Source of the DNA: Siphonodentalium dalli
Taxonomy: Eukaryota; Mollusca; Scaphopoda; Gadilida; Siphonodentaliidae
Length of the DNA stretch: 64,000 bases
Direction of reading: 5' to 3'
Assembly: GCA_032622095.1 (NCBI GenBank)
Contig: CP136061.1
Location: 36,399,797 to 36,463,796 of the forward strand
The position numbers and the translations under genes are program-made. The notes beneath the pieces are model-generated. The model searched no databases and was not told the origin of the DNA. It was given only the letters and a program-made list of their open reading frames with translations. The first letter of the stretch is position 1, and every line of letters begins with the position of its first letter. Positions 10,951 to 23,235 of this stretch are shown piece by piece.

Positions 10951-12855
10951 ATGATTGGATAATCCTATATCGCGGCGATCATTGACTGGATAATCCTATA
11001 CCACGACTATCATTGATTGGATAATCCTATACCGCGGCGATCATTGATTGAATAATCCTATACCACGGCGATCATTGACTGGATAATCCTATACCACGAT
11101 TATCATTGACTGGATAATCCTATACCGCGGCGATCATTGATTGAATAATCCTATACCACGGCGATCATTGATTGGATAATCCTATACCACGGCTATCATT
11201 GATTGGATAATTCTATACCACGGCGATCATTGACTGGATAATCCTATACCACGGCGATCATTGGTTGAATAATCCTATACCACGGCGATCATTGATTTGA
11301 TAATCCTATACCACGGCTATCATTGATTGGATAATCCTATACCACGGCTATCATTGATTGGATAATGCTATACCACGGCGATCATTGACTGGATAATCCT
11401 ATACCACGGCGATCATTGGTTGAATAATCCTATATCACGGCGACCATTGATTGGATAACGGCTATCATTGATTGGATAATCCTATACCACGACTATCATT
11501 GATTGAATAATCCTATACCACGGCTATCATTGATTGGATAACGGCTATCATTGATTGGATAATCCTATACCACGGCTATCATTGATTGGATAATCCTATA
11601 TCACGGCGATCATTGATTGGATAACGGCTATCATTGATTGGATAATCCTATACCACGACTATCATTGATTGAATAATCCTATATCACGGCGATCATTGAT
11701 TGGATAACGGCTATCATTGATTGGATAATCCTATACCACGACTATCATTGATTGAATAATCCTATATCACGGCGATCATTGATTGGATAACGGCGATCAT
11801 TGATTGAATAATCCTATACCACGGCTATCATTGATTGGATAATCCTATACCACGACTATCATTGATTGAATAATCCTATATCACGGCGATCATTGATTGG
11901 ATAACGGCGATCATTGATTGAATAATCCTATACCACGGCTATCATTGATTGGATAATCCTATACCGCGGCGATCATTGGTTGGATAATCATATATCACGG
12001 CAATCATTGATTGGATAATCCTATACCGCGGCGATCATTGATTGGATAATCCTATACCGTGGCGATCATTGATTGGGTAATCATATACCGCGGCGATAAT
12101 TGATTGGATAATCCTATACCACGTCGATCATTGAGTGGATAATCCTATATCACGGCGATCATTGATTGGATAATCCTATTCCGCGGCGATCATTGATTGG
12201 ATAATCCTATATCAGGGCGATCATTGATTGGATAATCCTATATCACGGCGATCATTGATTGGATAATCCTATACCGCGGCGATCATTGATTGGATAATCC
12301 TATACCACGGCGATCATTGATTGGATAATCCTATATCACGCCGATCATTGATTGGATAACGGCGATCATTGGTTGGGTAATCCTATACAGCGGTGATCAA
12401 TATAGTTGGATAATCCTATACCGCGGCGATCGTTGATTGGATAATCCTATACCACGTCGATCATTGATTTGATAATCCTATATCACGGCGATCATTGATT
12501 GGATAATCCTATACCGCGGCGATCAATGATTGCATAATCCTATAGCACGGCGATAATTGATTGGATAATCCTATACCGCGGCGATCGTTGATTTGATAAT
12601 CCTATACCGCGGCGATCATTGATTTGATAATCCTATATCACGGCGATCATTGATTGGATAATCCTATACCACGGCTATCATTGATTGGATAATCATATAC
12701 CGCGGCGATCATTGATTGGATAATCCTATATTACGGCGATCATTGATTGGATAATCCTATACCACGTCGATCATTGAGTGGATAATCCTATATCACGGCG
12801 ATCATTGATTGGATAATCCTATACCGCGGCGATCGTTGATTGGATAATCCTATAC
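10951..12855. repeat. 31-bp satellite array, about 60 units
   Basis: The unit GATTGGATAATCCTATACC + ACGGCGATCATT is repeated with point variants. A 21-nt unit (GATTGGATAACGGCTATCATT minus internal bases) recurs at exact 83-bp steps (ATAACGG at 11455, 11538, 11621, 11704, 11787), a 31+31+21 higher-order repeat; the next step is 114. Confidence 0.95.
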
Positions 12856-13589
12856 ATGGGTGATGTCTATCCGATCGACGACCACAGATATAATTACCCA
12901 CGGCCAAGTGGTCCTGCTGAATTGCTATGATGCTGGTAGGGAAAACTGATGCTGTAACGAAAAAGTAACTTATCTTTTCCATAGTTGTCATTTTCGCTTT
13001 GTTTGGCTAATCCGAGCTATTTGAGGAAAAAAATTGTGTATGAAGCATTCAAGAACAGATCTATTTTGCCTGCGCTGGTGTTTCTAAAACGACGTGAATA
13101 ACCATCTTGATTATTGTAGATTTTCAACAACTGATACAGCCAATACTAAAAATATTTCGTAATTTATATGTTTTTGAATGTTTGGTATGCCTAATGGCTT
13201 TTCCTGGATATGTTCAGATTATCGGAACACCGCGAAAGAGACAAGTTAAAAAATTAGAACGGTACTTTTTGTCAACAGCATCAGTTTGCCCTAAAAGCAT
13301 CAACAATTCAGCAGGACACAACCGTAAACAACCACAACAATCATAACACATTAATAGGACCACTTGACACGGGGTGATAATGCCAGATATATTTTTGTGA
13401 TTAAGTCGACTACAATGGACGAAAATCCCTCCACGTGTAAACCAGCTCTGTACATTACATAGAAAGGAATGGGTAGGATGCTTCACAGTAAAGCAGTATC
13501 TACCCCTACCATATGTGTATGTGGTATAGATTCATTTCCTGCCGCCAGTGGAACTCGGATGATGGGTTTTCTCCGAATTTATTTGCTTA
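12856..13589. other. No feature recognised
   Basis: Open frames on both strands (13107-13346, 13214-13486) overlap and match no family I know. Confidence 0.5.
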
Positions 13590-13740
13590 GATTGTATTTG
13601 GATAATGCCGCTAATGTCATATTCTGTATTTATTTATATCATTTGTAACATTTGATGGGAGAGGAGCAACTGTTAGTTTTGTAACTTGTGCTCCGATCCC
13701 TTACGCCGAGTTAAGCTAAATACATTTGTTTAAACTATAT
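13590..13740 (+). mobile_element. Possible solo LINE 3' UTR
   Basis: GGGAGAGGAGCAACTG...CTTGTGCTCCGATCCC has the same hairpin-then-ATCCC layout as 10480-10640. Confidence 0.35.
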
Positions 13741-14195
13741 ACTCCTACCGATTTCACAAGCTGCCTGTGTCGACGGAAACATAATACCTAATTACATACA
13801 TGTAGTAAAAGTGTGTATTACGACCTGACTGTAACAAACACAAATGATTACGTAATTGCGTGAAGACTCAGAACCAATTTAGGTTCGTTACAAAACAGTT
13901 TCACAGTGCACGTCTACAGCAGCCTACATCGGTCCTAATGCCTGAATTATATGCACTGCAGTGAACAAGCATCGACTCACTACCAGGTATATTAAATTAA
14001 GCGGATTACTCGGTTGTGTGGCATATTGGGAATTCCTTCGGTTTACATCTGCCCAAGGCGTGGGGACATTATCCCGTCACATTCCCGGTATTTATATATG
14101 CGAAGCCCACCGACAACTTAATTTTGTATCTTGTCGATATTGATAGTATGTGGTGTATTCTGGGAAATACGCTGATTTAGAAGTGTTTACATATA
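13741..14195. other. No feature recognised
   Basis: Unassigned sequence up to the palindromic MITE. Confidence 0.5.
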
Positions 14196-14197
14196 TA

Positions 14198-14405
14198 CAG
14201 TAATGCCCTATATAATCGACTCCTTAACCACAGCAGAACTATGGGTAATTTTTTCAAGATTTAGTCGGAAATGTGGCTTATTGCTATTCATCTGAAAGCT
14301 CTCAGCTTTCCGATAAATGGCAACAAGCCATATTTCCGTCTAAATCCTGAAAAATTATCCATAATTCTGCTGTGGTTAAGGAGTCGATTATTTAGGGCAT
14401 TGCTG
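14198..14405. mobile_element. Palindromic MITE with TA target
   Basis: It is flanked by TA at 14196 and 14406. Two ~88-nt arms are near-perfect reverse complements, opening CAGTAATGCCCTATATAATC, separated by ~35 nt. CAGT-type ends and TA fit a Tc1/mariner (pogo/Tigger-like) foldback element. Confidence 0.7.
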
Positions 14406-14689
14406 TACGATAGCAATTTGCGACCCCACATTACAGAGGAACCTAAGTTATCACTGTATTTACTCGGGTGAATACGTGCGATATTCCTATAATCAATACT
14501 TAATTATCAAAATGGCGCATAACCTATATTTTTCATGCATAAATGTGGGGCTCTTCGATTTCATACACGACTGCGTTCATATGTACTCAGTGATATGCCA
14601 TGCACGGTCGAGTAAATGATACCACTACGTGTACACTGTACACTGGTTACTCCACAGGGGGCACGTCCATTGAGTCTTCTAGTTCGGAG

Positions 14690-15430
14690 TTGTCTGACCT
14701 TCAATATTCATGTGGGTCATCCGATCATTCCCAAACTTCATATATCTTCGTTGACATCTAGATGGGAGCCTCCTATTTTGATCGAAATGTGTTGAAACAC
14801 ATGGCCGCCAGAGGCCATCTTGGAATTCACACTTTGTATGACCATAAACTTCGGCACACCGTACAGGCCACATCTCTCATCCGATCGTCACCAAACTTCA
14901 CATGGATCTTCGGAGTGACCTCTCGATGGCAGCCGTTTGACCTAACTTTGTTTAAACAACATGGCCGCCAACAGACATCTTGGATTTCAAATTTGAATCC
15001 ATCGGCACACCCCGCCGCCCGCATTTATTGGAGAATTTGAAAATTTACAAGCATGTTTCGAATCACCTCTAGATGGGAGCTATCAAATTTTAACGATTTT
15101 CGAAGATCAATAGTGATCAACTGCAGATGGGAGCTATCGAATTATCGAATTATCGCCGGCAGCCATCTTGGTTTCTACTGTTTGCATGACTAAATCATTT
15201 GGCACACCCTACAGACCACATCCTTCATCTGATTACCACCAACCTTAATATGGATATGTGTGGTGACCTCTAGATGGGAGCCTCATATCTTGACCAATAT
15301 TCGTTGAAATACATGGCAGCCAGTGGCCATCTTGGAATTTGCTTTGTGTATGACTAAATCCTTTGGCGCCTACAGAATACATCCCTCATCCGATCTTCAA
15401 CAAACTTCATATGGTTCTTCTAGCTTACTT
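14690..15430 (-). repeat. Degenerate ~160-bp repeat around CAAGATGGCxGCCATG
   Basis: On the minus strand, CAAGATGGCCxC, GGCTCCCATCTAGA, AGTTTGGTGAxGATCGGATG and TGTGGYCTGTAxGGTGTGCC recur three to four times in diverged order. No coding was found. Confidence 0.65.
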
Positions 15431-16564
15431 TCCTTCTTCTTTGTCATGCTATTCATTGTTCGGCAAAAAAACACTCCTTCCCAAGTTGAGCTACAGTGTC
15501 ATGGACACTTTCATTTGTCATGTCATGTGTAAGCGATCGTGATCATCCAGTCTAATTTATTATTTATGGGATACAGTGATCACCATTAAGATTGTTTTCC
15601 ATTTGTGGCAACGCACCAATGCAGCTGCAACGTCTCGATGTACTAATTGTACTTGATTAATCGGCCGACAGCAATCACCGGGCGCATCGGAGGACTTATC
15701 ATCGGGAGAGCTTCTTTAATTTTGCATTTCTACTAAATGAGAAGTATAACTACTCGGAGCTATTCTTGATGCAGCTAATCTATCATTAATATGGCTTTTG
15801 TGTTTGATTGTAATAGAGAAAGCGGAGTGCCAGATCTTTGTCTTTCGTATTGTGTGACAGGAGTTCTAGCAATTTATTGTTGTAGCCGTTAACCCGTTCT
15901 TTACTAAACACATATTTATTGGTGAGTTGTCTCACCAGGACTGGTTGGAATAATAAGGTCAACAAAAGGTCACGAAGATATTAGCCATGTTCAGCAACAC
16001 GTACGTGTAACTTTTTATTTTTTTTATTTTTTTTTATTTTTAGCAAAACATACGCGGAATATCACACACATATATTAGCATAATATTTCAAGGGCGGGAG
16101 GGGAAAACTATCTCACAGTCACAAGCGCACAGTCTCACACTCTTCATTCGCACCTGGTGTCATCATCTAAGGTGACATGGACATATAATATGCTTATATA
16201 AAATATGGAAGATTGGGCACGATCCATGGCACAACGCTGCGAACAGTCAGGATATTACACGTACGTGTAACTTGATGTTGCAATGGCGATACACATGGCG
16301 GGAACAGTCATATGATTTGTAAGGCGTCAAACCTATACTTTTGTAGATATGTTCAGCGACACTTATAAATAATAGTCGAGTGGCGAGAACAAGCGGTCGA
16401 AATGCGACCACCGATACGCTTCATTGACTTCATTAGCTATCAAATATGCGCATGCCGAGATTTCCCTCCGCGGCAAGATCTTTTTTGTTGCAGTTGGCTC
16501 ACCATACATTACCAGTCGATGTGATGATTCTACCGGTAAAACAGTTTGCGATTTCAAAACGTGT
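15431..16564. other. No feature recognised
   Basis: Contains a T-rich run near 16011-16041; ACACGTACGTGTAACTT occurs near 15999 and 16258. Confidence 0.5.
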
Positions 16565-16612
16565 ACCGGTACGGGTAGCTACCCGTACGCGTACCCGTAC
16601 CCGTACCGGTTT
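16565..16612. repeat. ACCGGTACGGGTA palindromic cluster
   Basis: ACCGGTACGGGTA, GCTACCCGTACGCGTACCCG and TACCCGTACCGGT form overlapping inverted repeats in a CpG-rich patch. Confidence 0.6.
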
Positions 16613-16725
16613 GAACTCGCAAACTCGCTATTAGTAATGAAAATAAAAACTAATTCGATTTATCTTGAATGCACTTGTTGGTGATATTTGTTTTACAGAC
16701 TTGTATTTTATTTCCCACTTCACAC

Positions 16726-17590
16726 ACTTCACATGAACTCACTTCACATGAACCCCCTTCACATGAACTCACTTCACATGAACCCACTTCACATGAACTC
16801 ACTTCACATGAACCCCCTTCACATGAGCCCACTTCACATGAACCCACTTCACATGGACCCACTTCACATGAACTCACTTCACATGAACCCACTGCACATG
16901 AATGAACTCACTTCACATGAACCCACTTCACATGTACTCACTTCACATGGACCTTTCATACTTCACATGAAATCACTTCAGATGAACTCACTTCCCATGA
17001 ACTCACTTCACATGAACCCACTTCACATGAACTCACTTCACATGAACCTTTCATACTTCACATGAAATCACTTCACATGAACTCACTTCACATGAACCCA
17101 CTTCACATGAACTCACTTCACATGGACCTTTCATACTTCACATGAACTCACTTCACATGAACTCACTTCACATGAACCAACTTCACATGAACTCACTTCA
17201 CATGAACCCACTTCACGTGAACCCCCTTCACATGAACCCACTTCAAATGAACTCACTTCACATGAACTCACTTCACATGAACTCACTTCACATGAACTCA
17301 CTTCACATGAACTCACTTCACATGAACCCACTCCACATGAACTCACTTCACATGAACCCACTCCACATGAACTCACTTCACATGAACTCACTTCACATGA
17401 ACTCACTTCACATGAACTCACTTCACATGAACTCACTTCACATGAACCCACTTCACATGAACCCCCTTCACATGAACCCACTCCACGTGAACCCCCTTCA
17501 CGTGAACCCACTTCACGTGAACTCACTTCACATGAACTCACTTCACATGAACCCACTTCACATGAACCCACTTCACATGAACCCACTTCG
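16726..17590. repeat. 15-bp minisatellite array, about 57 units
   Basis: ACTTCACATGAACTC and ACTTCACATGAACCC units are mixed in a near-constant 15-bp phase, with three CCTTTCATACTTC interruptions at 16952, 17047 and 17127. Frames stay open on both strands because 15 is divisible by three (MNSLH, SHEPT, SSCEV patterns). Confidence 0.96.
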
Positions 17591-18599
17591 AAGGTCTTTA
17601 GTCCCTTTAAGTTTGAACAAAAAACCCGGAATACTCGATGTGTCGAGTGCATATCGACAGCGTGAACCTGCCGTATTTAACTAAATGTTCCTGAACACAA
17701 TATCTTAATGAAATGCATGTATTACTTCGGTTAATAATGAGGTTCAGCCACACTTAGTATACGTGTAATATATACAAGTTTGTTGCCATTGCCAACGACA
17801 GTTATCTCATTCACGTGACCATTTTGGCCTACATGCATGTGCATGGTGATTCCGTTTAGAAGTTTTGTGGCGCATACGAAACGTTTGCAAAGATAAATAA
17901 TGCGATCTTATAATAACCGATTGAGCGACCAACGCTATGCAGAGAGCCAACGCTGTGCAGACAGGTGGTGATTTTTTTATTTTGATTGAAGACAATTAGG
18001 CGTACCAGTGGTCGCACAGTGGGCGGATTGTCCTCGTCCGACTATTGTTCACATGTTGTTCTATACGTTGGGTCGATATCCATATATACACGTGTATGTT
18101 TGGCGCCGTAATATCATGTAACTGTTCCCACCATGTGCATATCCATATCAATACCAATGTGACACACGTTACAAGTTACACATACGCGTGGCTAAACCTG
18201 GCATTGTAATTAAACGGAGATAGCTCATTTGAACCTCCTATATTACGTCTACGTAATTCCGCAGCAGGGATAAGATATATAGGTCCATCAGTTTTAATTT
18301 TTTTGCCACATAAATGAGACAAACGCTATTTAATTTCACCATATTCAGCTGATATTAAGAATATACATACAATAAGAAAAGCTTTATTTTACAGTGCCTC
18401 AGGAAAAATCATGTCTATATTTCAATACATTATATAACTTGAGTAAGTACGTAGCATATATTATTGTATTTGACGTATTCAGTGGAATATATAGATCTCC
18501 AGAACTGGATCGAGGTGTAACAAAAGCAATTATAACGTGAGGAATCAAACCGCCAAGCGTCTGTCGCAGCATTCATGTGCCAGTGAATAGTTTTATAAT
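17591..18599. other. No feature recognised
   Basis: Single-copy-looking DNA between the 15-bp array and the family 2 remnant. Confidence 0.5.
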
Positions 18600-18755
18600 T
18601 ACGAGTCTTCCATAGGGAGCCTCGCATATATAAGTGAATCCATTGGCTTACAAGGTCAAGGTAAATATTGTTAGGCCAGTGTATTCTCTTATATGAGTGA
18701 GGCTGTCCATGCGGGACTCACATATATAAGAGAATGCATTGACACTACCATATTA
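18600..18755 (+). mobile_element. Family 2 hairpin element remnant
   Basis: It shares GAGCCTCGCATATATAAG, the spacer CAAGGTCAAGGTAAATATTG and CATATATAAGAGAATGCATT with the element at 59527-59801. The termini are gone. The solo Helitron-like element begins just after it. Confidence 0.55.
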
Positions 18756-18761
18756 GCTCTA

Positions 18762-19261
18762 TCTAATATATATTGTGGGTCTTCTGTTTGTCTGTCTGTT
18801 AGCAATGGCCGGGAAAACTGGCGGACGGATTCCGACAAAATTTGATACCTAGGGACACTTTTGTCCAGGGAGTGTTTTGGACTGGTAAAATCGTGGCCCC
18901 GACCTGATCTTGACCTTCAAAATTGTCAATTCAAGGTCAAATCGAGTAAAACGGACGGATTTCGACGAAATTGTATACCTAGGGATGCTTTTGTCGGGGG
19001 AGTGTTTTGGACGGGTAGAATCGTGACCCGACCTGACATTGACCTTCAAAATGGTCAATTCAAGGTCAAATCGGGTAAAACGGACGGATTTCGACGCAAT
19101 TTGATACCTAGGGTTGATTTTGTCCGGGGAGTGTTTTGGACAGGTCAAATCGTGAGCCCGACATGACCTTGACCTTCAAAATGGTCAATTGACTGTCAAA
19201 TCGCGCCTTTCGACGGATTTCGATGTTATTTAGCCCGGACGAAGTCGGGACACCCTGCTAG
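18762..19261 (+). mobile_element. Solo Helitron-like element with ~129-bp internal repeats
   Basis: The host A at 18761 is followed by TCTAATATATATTGTGGG and a (CTGT)n tract. Three and a half units of ~129-130 bp follow (GGACGGAT at 18823, 18953 and 19082; a CGACGGAT remnant at ~19211), carrying TTGACCTTC and TCAAGGTCAA motifs. The end is the CCCGGACGAAGTCGGG hairpin and CTAG, then a host T. Confidence 0.72.
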
Positions 19262-19267
19262 TATAAT

Positions 19268-19412
19268 GTATTTTCACTGTGGCCCGCGCCATAAAACGGA
19301 ATGAAGGGTATAAGTCCACTATGGGCTTATTCAAGAATCAAGTTCAATATGAACATAATTAGGTGAACATTTAGGTCCAATATGAAAATAGTTGCACGAT
19401 GATATGTTGACA
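19268..19412 (+). repeat. Dispersed repeat S, copy 1
   Basis: TTTTCACTGTGGCCCGCGCC to GATGATATGTTGA, matching 61988-62168. It lies immediately beside the CTAG end of the solo Helitron-like element. Confidence 0.65.
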
Positions 19413-20669
19413 ATCCCAACTCATTCCTCATAAACAGGGTTGAAGACTTCCTAATACAAAGTTGGTTGTTGCAGCTGGGAATTGGCCGTTGGACATGCCC
19501 CAATCAGAGACCCTTCGGCCACGGCCCGGGAGACGACCAAGGCAGTCTGTCAAGGGAACTTAATGCCATGGATACTTTGCTGCATGCAGTAGTCGTCTCA
19601 AGACAGCTTATTTTGTGCGAATCTAGTTATATCGCAGGCGAACAAACACAATGAAAAATCCAATAACTGCCATTTCATTCACTCTCGAATTTCATAGCCG
19701 CGTTTGATCTGCATGTGTGCTTCACTACCCTGTCCAATTTAACATGTTATCGGAATTTCTTTCAGTCCGTTACCGAAGCACCTCAGCCATTGCTATCAAC
19801 AAATTATCACATCTAGCAATCTTTTAAATTCTTCTAAATCCAATACTAGCAGCGATTTTCCATGCGACCCATTGTTAAAAGGGATATCTCGCTGAACAAC
19901 ACATTACTGCTTTACAGATGGGAGTAATGTTAGGAAATTTTATTAGAACGAAGAATGTCGTCCTATTCCCTCAATATATCACAAACAGCGACATTCAATT
20001 GTGTTTTCGCTCATTTTCGGAGAGTAATAATATAATCAAGACATCAGGTACCATTTGCAGAAACGACAAAGTCTGACGTTGCATTAATTATATATACACA
20101 CCGTACAATAACACATAACAATCAAATAAATGTATTGTATTTGCACAATATTTTATCAAATGTTTTCTGTTTGTATATATATTCGTTGCTTTTGTTATTT
20201 TTGATGAGTAAATTTTTTTTTTAAATCATACTGCCGACTGCCTAACAGATTGACGGCATCGCAGGGCATGATGTCTCCAGACGCACACCTTAAGATGGTC
20301 AGTGCTGTTTGGCTCGTTTGACAAAGAAAATCTACATATCTAACAATATGTCCATACTTTTGCAATACAACGATCAAGGGTTGGATTACATAACTACAAC
20401 ATATTACAATACTGAGGTCATAACGAGCTCGATATATATACCAGTGACTTGGAAATATAAAAGCGCATGTTCGTGTGTTCAACTGCAAGGCAGATTTCAG
20501 TCCACAGCTGCGTTGGTCTCAACATTGCCATCACGTTTATAGAATGTAAGAACATCTGGCAATTTATATAAGACTTTGGTCGGTTACGGTTCATTCTGCA
20601 TTATTCCGAATAACCGAACTGGACATATTAATTTAGAAATTGATCAGATCAAATCGTAATGCATATATT
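19413..20669. other. No feature recognised
   Basis: No exon, RNA or repeat could be supported here. Confidence 0.5.
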
Positions 20670-20673
20670 TTAA

Positions 20674-21167
20674 AGGCACGTGAGGCCTTAGTTGTCGAAA
20701 ATATTCATATTTGTTCCAATCACCGTAAACATTAAAACATTAAAACGCATACAGTTTCGTTCATATATACCATGACCATCGCATAAACAGCATGTTATCA
20801 TAAAGATTTACTATATTTTACCTAAGCAAGAGCCTGATTGTGTTACAGAAGACAACACAATGCTGCTGGCTAATCACACACAAATGGCATAAACGCTCTT
20901 TATTAGTTCCATATTAGGTATTCACCAACAAAGAACGCTCTTTATGTTTACCATCTTAATATAAACAAACACCAGAAAAGTTACTTTTTATGCTTTTGTT
21001 TACATAACAATGGTCAAACATTTGACAATAACATACTGTTTATGCGATATTTCTTATTTGTATACGGACAAAGTATGTCTACATTTTGTTGTTCTTTCTG
21101 TTTGTGGCGGTTTTTGACGGGTGGAAATATTTTCACACGATACCCACCGCCAAGGTCAATCGTACCT
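20674..21167 (+). mobile_element. TTAA-flanked MITE of a third type, copy 2
   Basis: It is colinear with 1564-2058 with few differences. TTAA lies at 20670-20673 and 21168-21171; the right one doubles as the left target site of family 1 copy A. Confidence 0.72.
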
Positions 21168-21171
21168 TTAA

Positions 21172-21564
21172 CCCTTTACCCAACAAAACGGCCAAAAACC
21201 GGCCAAATAAAGCTTCAACAGCCTAAAATCTCTTCGGTCTGTCTCAATAGAACAATACAAATATGGATATCATTGGAACCGACTCCTTGACCACATTGTG
21301 ATAGTTACAGTTAGCCCTGTGCCAATGCATTCTCTTATATATGCGAGTCGACCTTAGGTCGCCTCGCATATATAAGAGAATGCATTGGCCTAAAAAAAAT
21401 CTTTATTTTAACACTTTTTACCATTTTTTCTTACATTCTTTAACAATTTTATAATTTTTAATGTGTTAAGCCAATGCATTCTCTTATATATGCGAGGCGA
21501 CCTATGGTCGACTCGCATATATAAGAGAATGCATTGGCACAGGGCCCTTCTGTTGGGTAAAGGG
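21172..21564 (+). mobile_element. Family 1 twin-hairpin TTAA MITE, copy A
   Basis: It is flanked by TTAA at 21168 and 21565. The ~22-bp TIRs begin CCCTTTACCCAACA. Two 69-nt hairpins lie at 21321-21389 and 21470-21538. Each stem opens CCAATGCATTCTCTTATATA, has a 3-nt loop and at most one or two mismatches; hairpin 2 is the reverse complement of hairpin 1. Target and ends fit a piggyBac-type non-autonomous element. The left TTAA is also the right TTAA of the element at 20674-21167. Confidence 0.85.
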
Positions 21565-21654
21565 TTAACCGACAAACGCCGTAAATAAAATGTGATATTT
21601 ATTACATTCTCAATACGTGATGACAGTGGTCAGACCAGACGGAACTCTTATTTT

Positions 21655-21790
21655 GCTCGAGACCGCGAGAGGTAGCGTACTCGTCTCTCGTCCTAGCGGA
21701 CCGGGGATCGCAACCTGGTCAGGGTATGCTGAGAAAAAAATCTTAACTCGGTCAGATACCAAGTTTGTCAGGCTGAAAAGTCTCATTCGA
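21655..21790 (+). mobile_element. Possible tRNA-derived SINE head
   Basis: GAGGTAGCGTACTCG resembles an A box and GGGGATCGCAACC a B box, spaced about 30 nt apart. The 3' body is not matched elsewhere in the window. Confidence 0.35.
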
Positions 21791-22187
21791 GATCACTGAA
21801 TAATGACCCGAATGCAAAATGCCGACTTCCCCCCATTACAACACTTGTCCAGGTATGTTGTCGTGTGTGCAGTGCGCTGTCCGATCGGGCGCGGACATTA
21901 ATGGCTGACCCGTGTACACGCATCGGTGTGTGCACGTTACAGCACGCTACTGGACTCAACACAGGGTTATAAAGTTACTCGGCAGTGGTAGCACCTGGAC
22001 CAGTGCTTCTACAACCATAATTGGTTCCTGCACTGTAATATCTACAGATACAGACATATACAGATACCGACCGCGTACCGAAAACTTGCCAGGTGTGCAT
22101 AATTCATGCAATCATGTTCCAGAAAGGATGCACTCGAGTTCACATTCATGTAAATGTGTCCCGTGTCATGAACCATCTACTTTCACA
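21791..22187. other. No feature recognised
   Basis: Ends in the host A at 22187 that borders the Helitron-like array. Confidence 0.5.
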
Positions 22188-23235
22188 TCTCATATATATT
22201 TTGAAGACCTCTGTCTGTCTGTTTGTCTGTCTGTTTGTTTGTCTGTCATTAATACAAATCTACGATTCTCGACCGATCGGGACGAAACTTGGTACGTGTG
22301 TGTAGTTTGACCAGGCGGTGGACGTTGTCGTATTGGCGAGCCCGTGCGGCGCCCGCTTCGCGCATGCGCAGACGAGATCTCGGAAACGGGTGGAGCTATC
22401 GACTTGAAATTTGCTATGTGAATGTATCTTGCCCCGGATACGAATTTTATCGGGTCGCCGAGCCCGTGCGACGCCAGTTTCGCGCATGCGCAGACGATAT
22501 CTCGGAAACGGGTGAAGCTATCGACTTGAAATTTGGTATGTGAATGCATCTTGCCCCGGTACGAATTTTATCGGGTCGCCGAGCCCGTGCGACGCCAGCT
22601 TCGCGCATGCGCAGACCAGATCTCGGAAACGGGTGGAGCTATCGACTTGAAATTTGGTATGTGAATGTATCTTGCCCCGGATACGAAGTTTATCGGGTCG
22701 TCGAGTCCGTGTGACGCCAGCTTCGCGCATGCGCAGACGAGATCTTGGAAACGGGTGGAGCTATCGACTTGAAATTTGGTATGTGAATGTATCTTGCCCC
22801 GGATACGAATTTTATCGGGTCGCCGAACCCGTGCGACGCAAGCTTCGCGCATGTGCAGACCAGATCTCGGAAACGAGTGGAGCTATCGACTTGAAATTTG
22901 GTTACCAGATCTCGGAAACGGGTGGAGATATCGACTTGAAATTTCGTATGTGAATGTATCTTGCCCCGGATACGAATTTTATCGGGTCGCCGAGCCCGTG
23001 AGACGCCAGCTTCGCGCATGCGCAGACGAGATCTCGGAAACGGGTGGAGCTATCGACTTGAAATTTGGTATGTGAATGTATCTTGCCCCGGATACGAATT
23101 TTATCGGGTCGCCGAGCCCGTGCCCGTGCGACGCCAGCTTCGCACATGCGCAGACCAGATCTCGGAAACGGGTGGAGCTATCGACTTGAAATTTGGTTTT
23201 TGAATAGCCCGGACAACGTCGGGCTCATCGGCTAG
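22188..23235 (+). mobile_element. Helitron-like non-autonomous element, array unit 1
   Basis: It starts TCTCATATATATTTTG after an A, has a (CTGT)n/(TTGT)n tract near the 5' end, then about eight copies of a 122-bp repeat (AAACGGGTGGAGCTATCGAC at the core). It ends with the hairpin CCCGGACAACGTCGGG, ten further bases, then CTAG. TC start, CTRR end with a nearby hairpin and an A/T target are Helitron traits. No Rep/helicase coding was seen. The next element begins at the following base. Confidence 0.75.

Noticed and set aside
10951-12855. Regularly spaced 31-bp repeats, superficially CRISPR-like
   Set aside because: There are no unique spacers; units are directly contiguous, and the genome is eukaryotic.
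17131-17684. Overlapping 170-180 codon frames on both strands
   Set aside because: The 15-bp repeat keeps all frames open; there is no start context or non-repeat domain.
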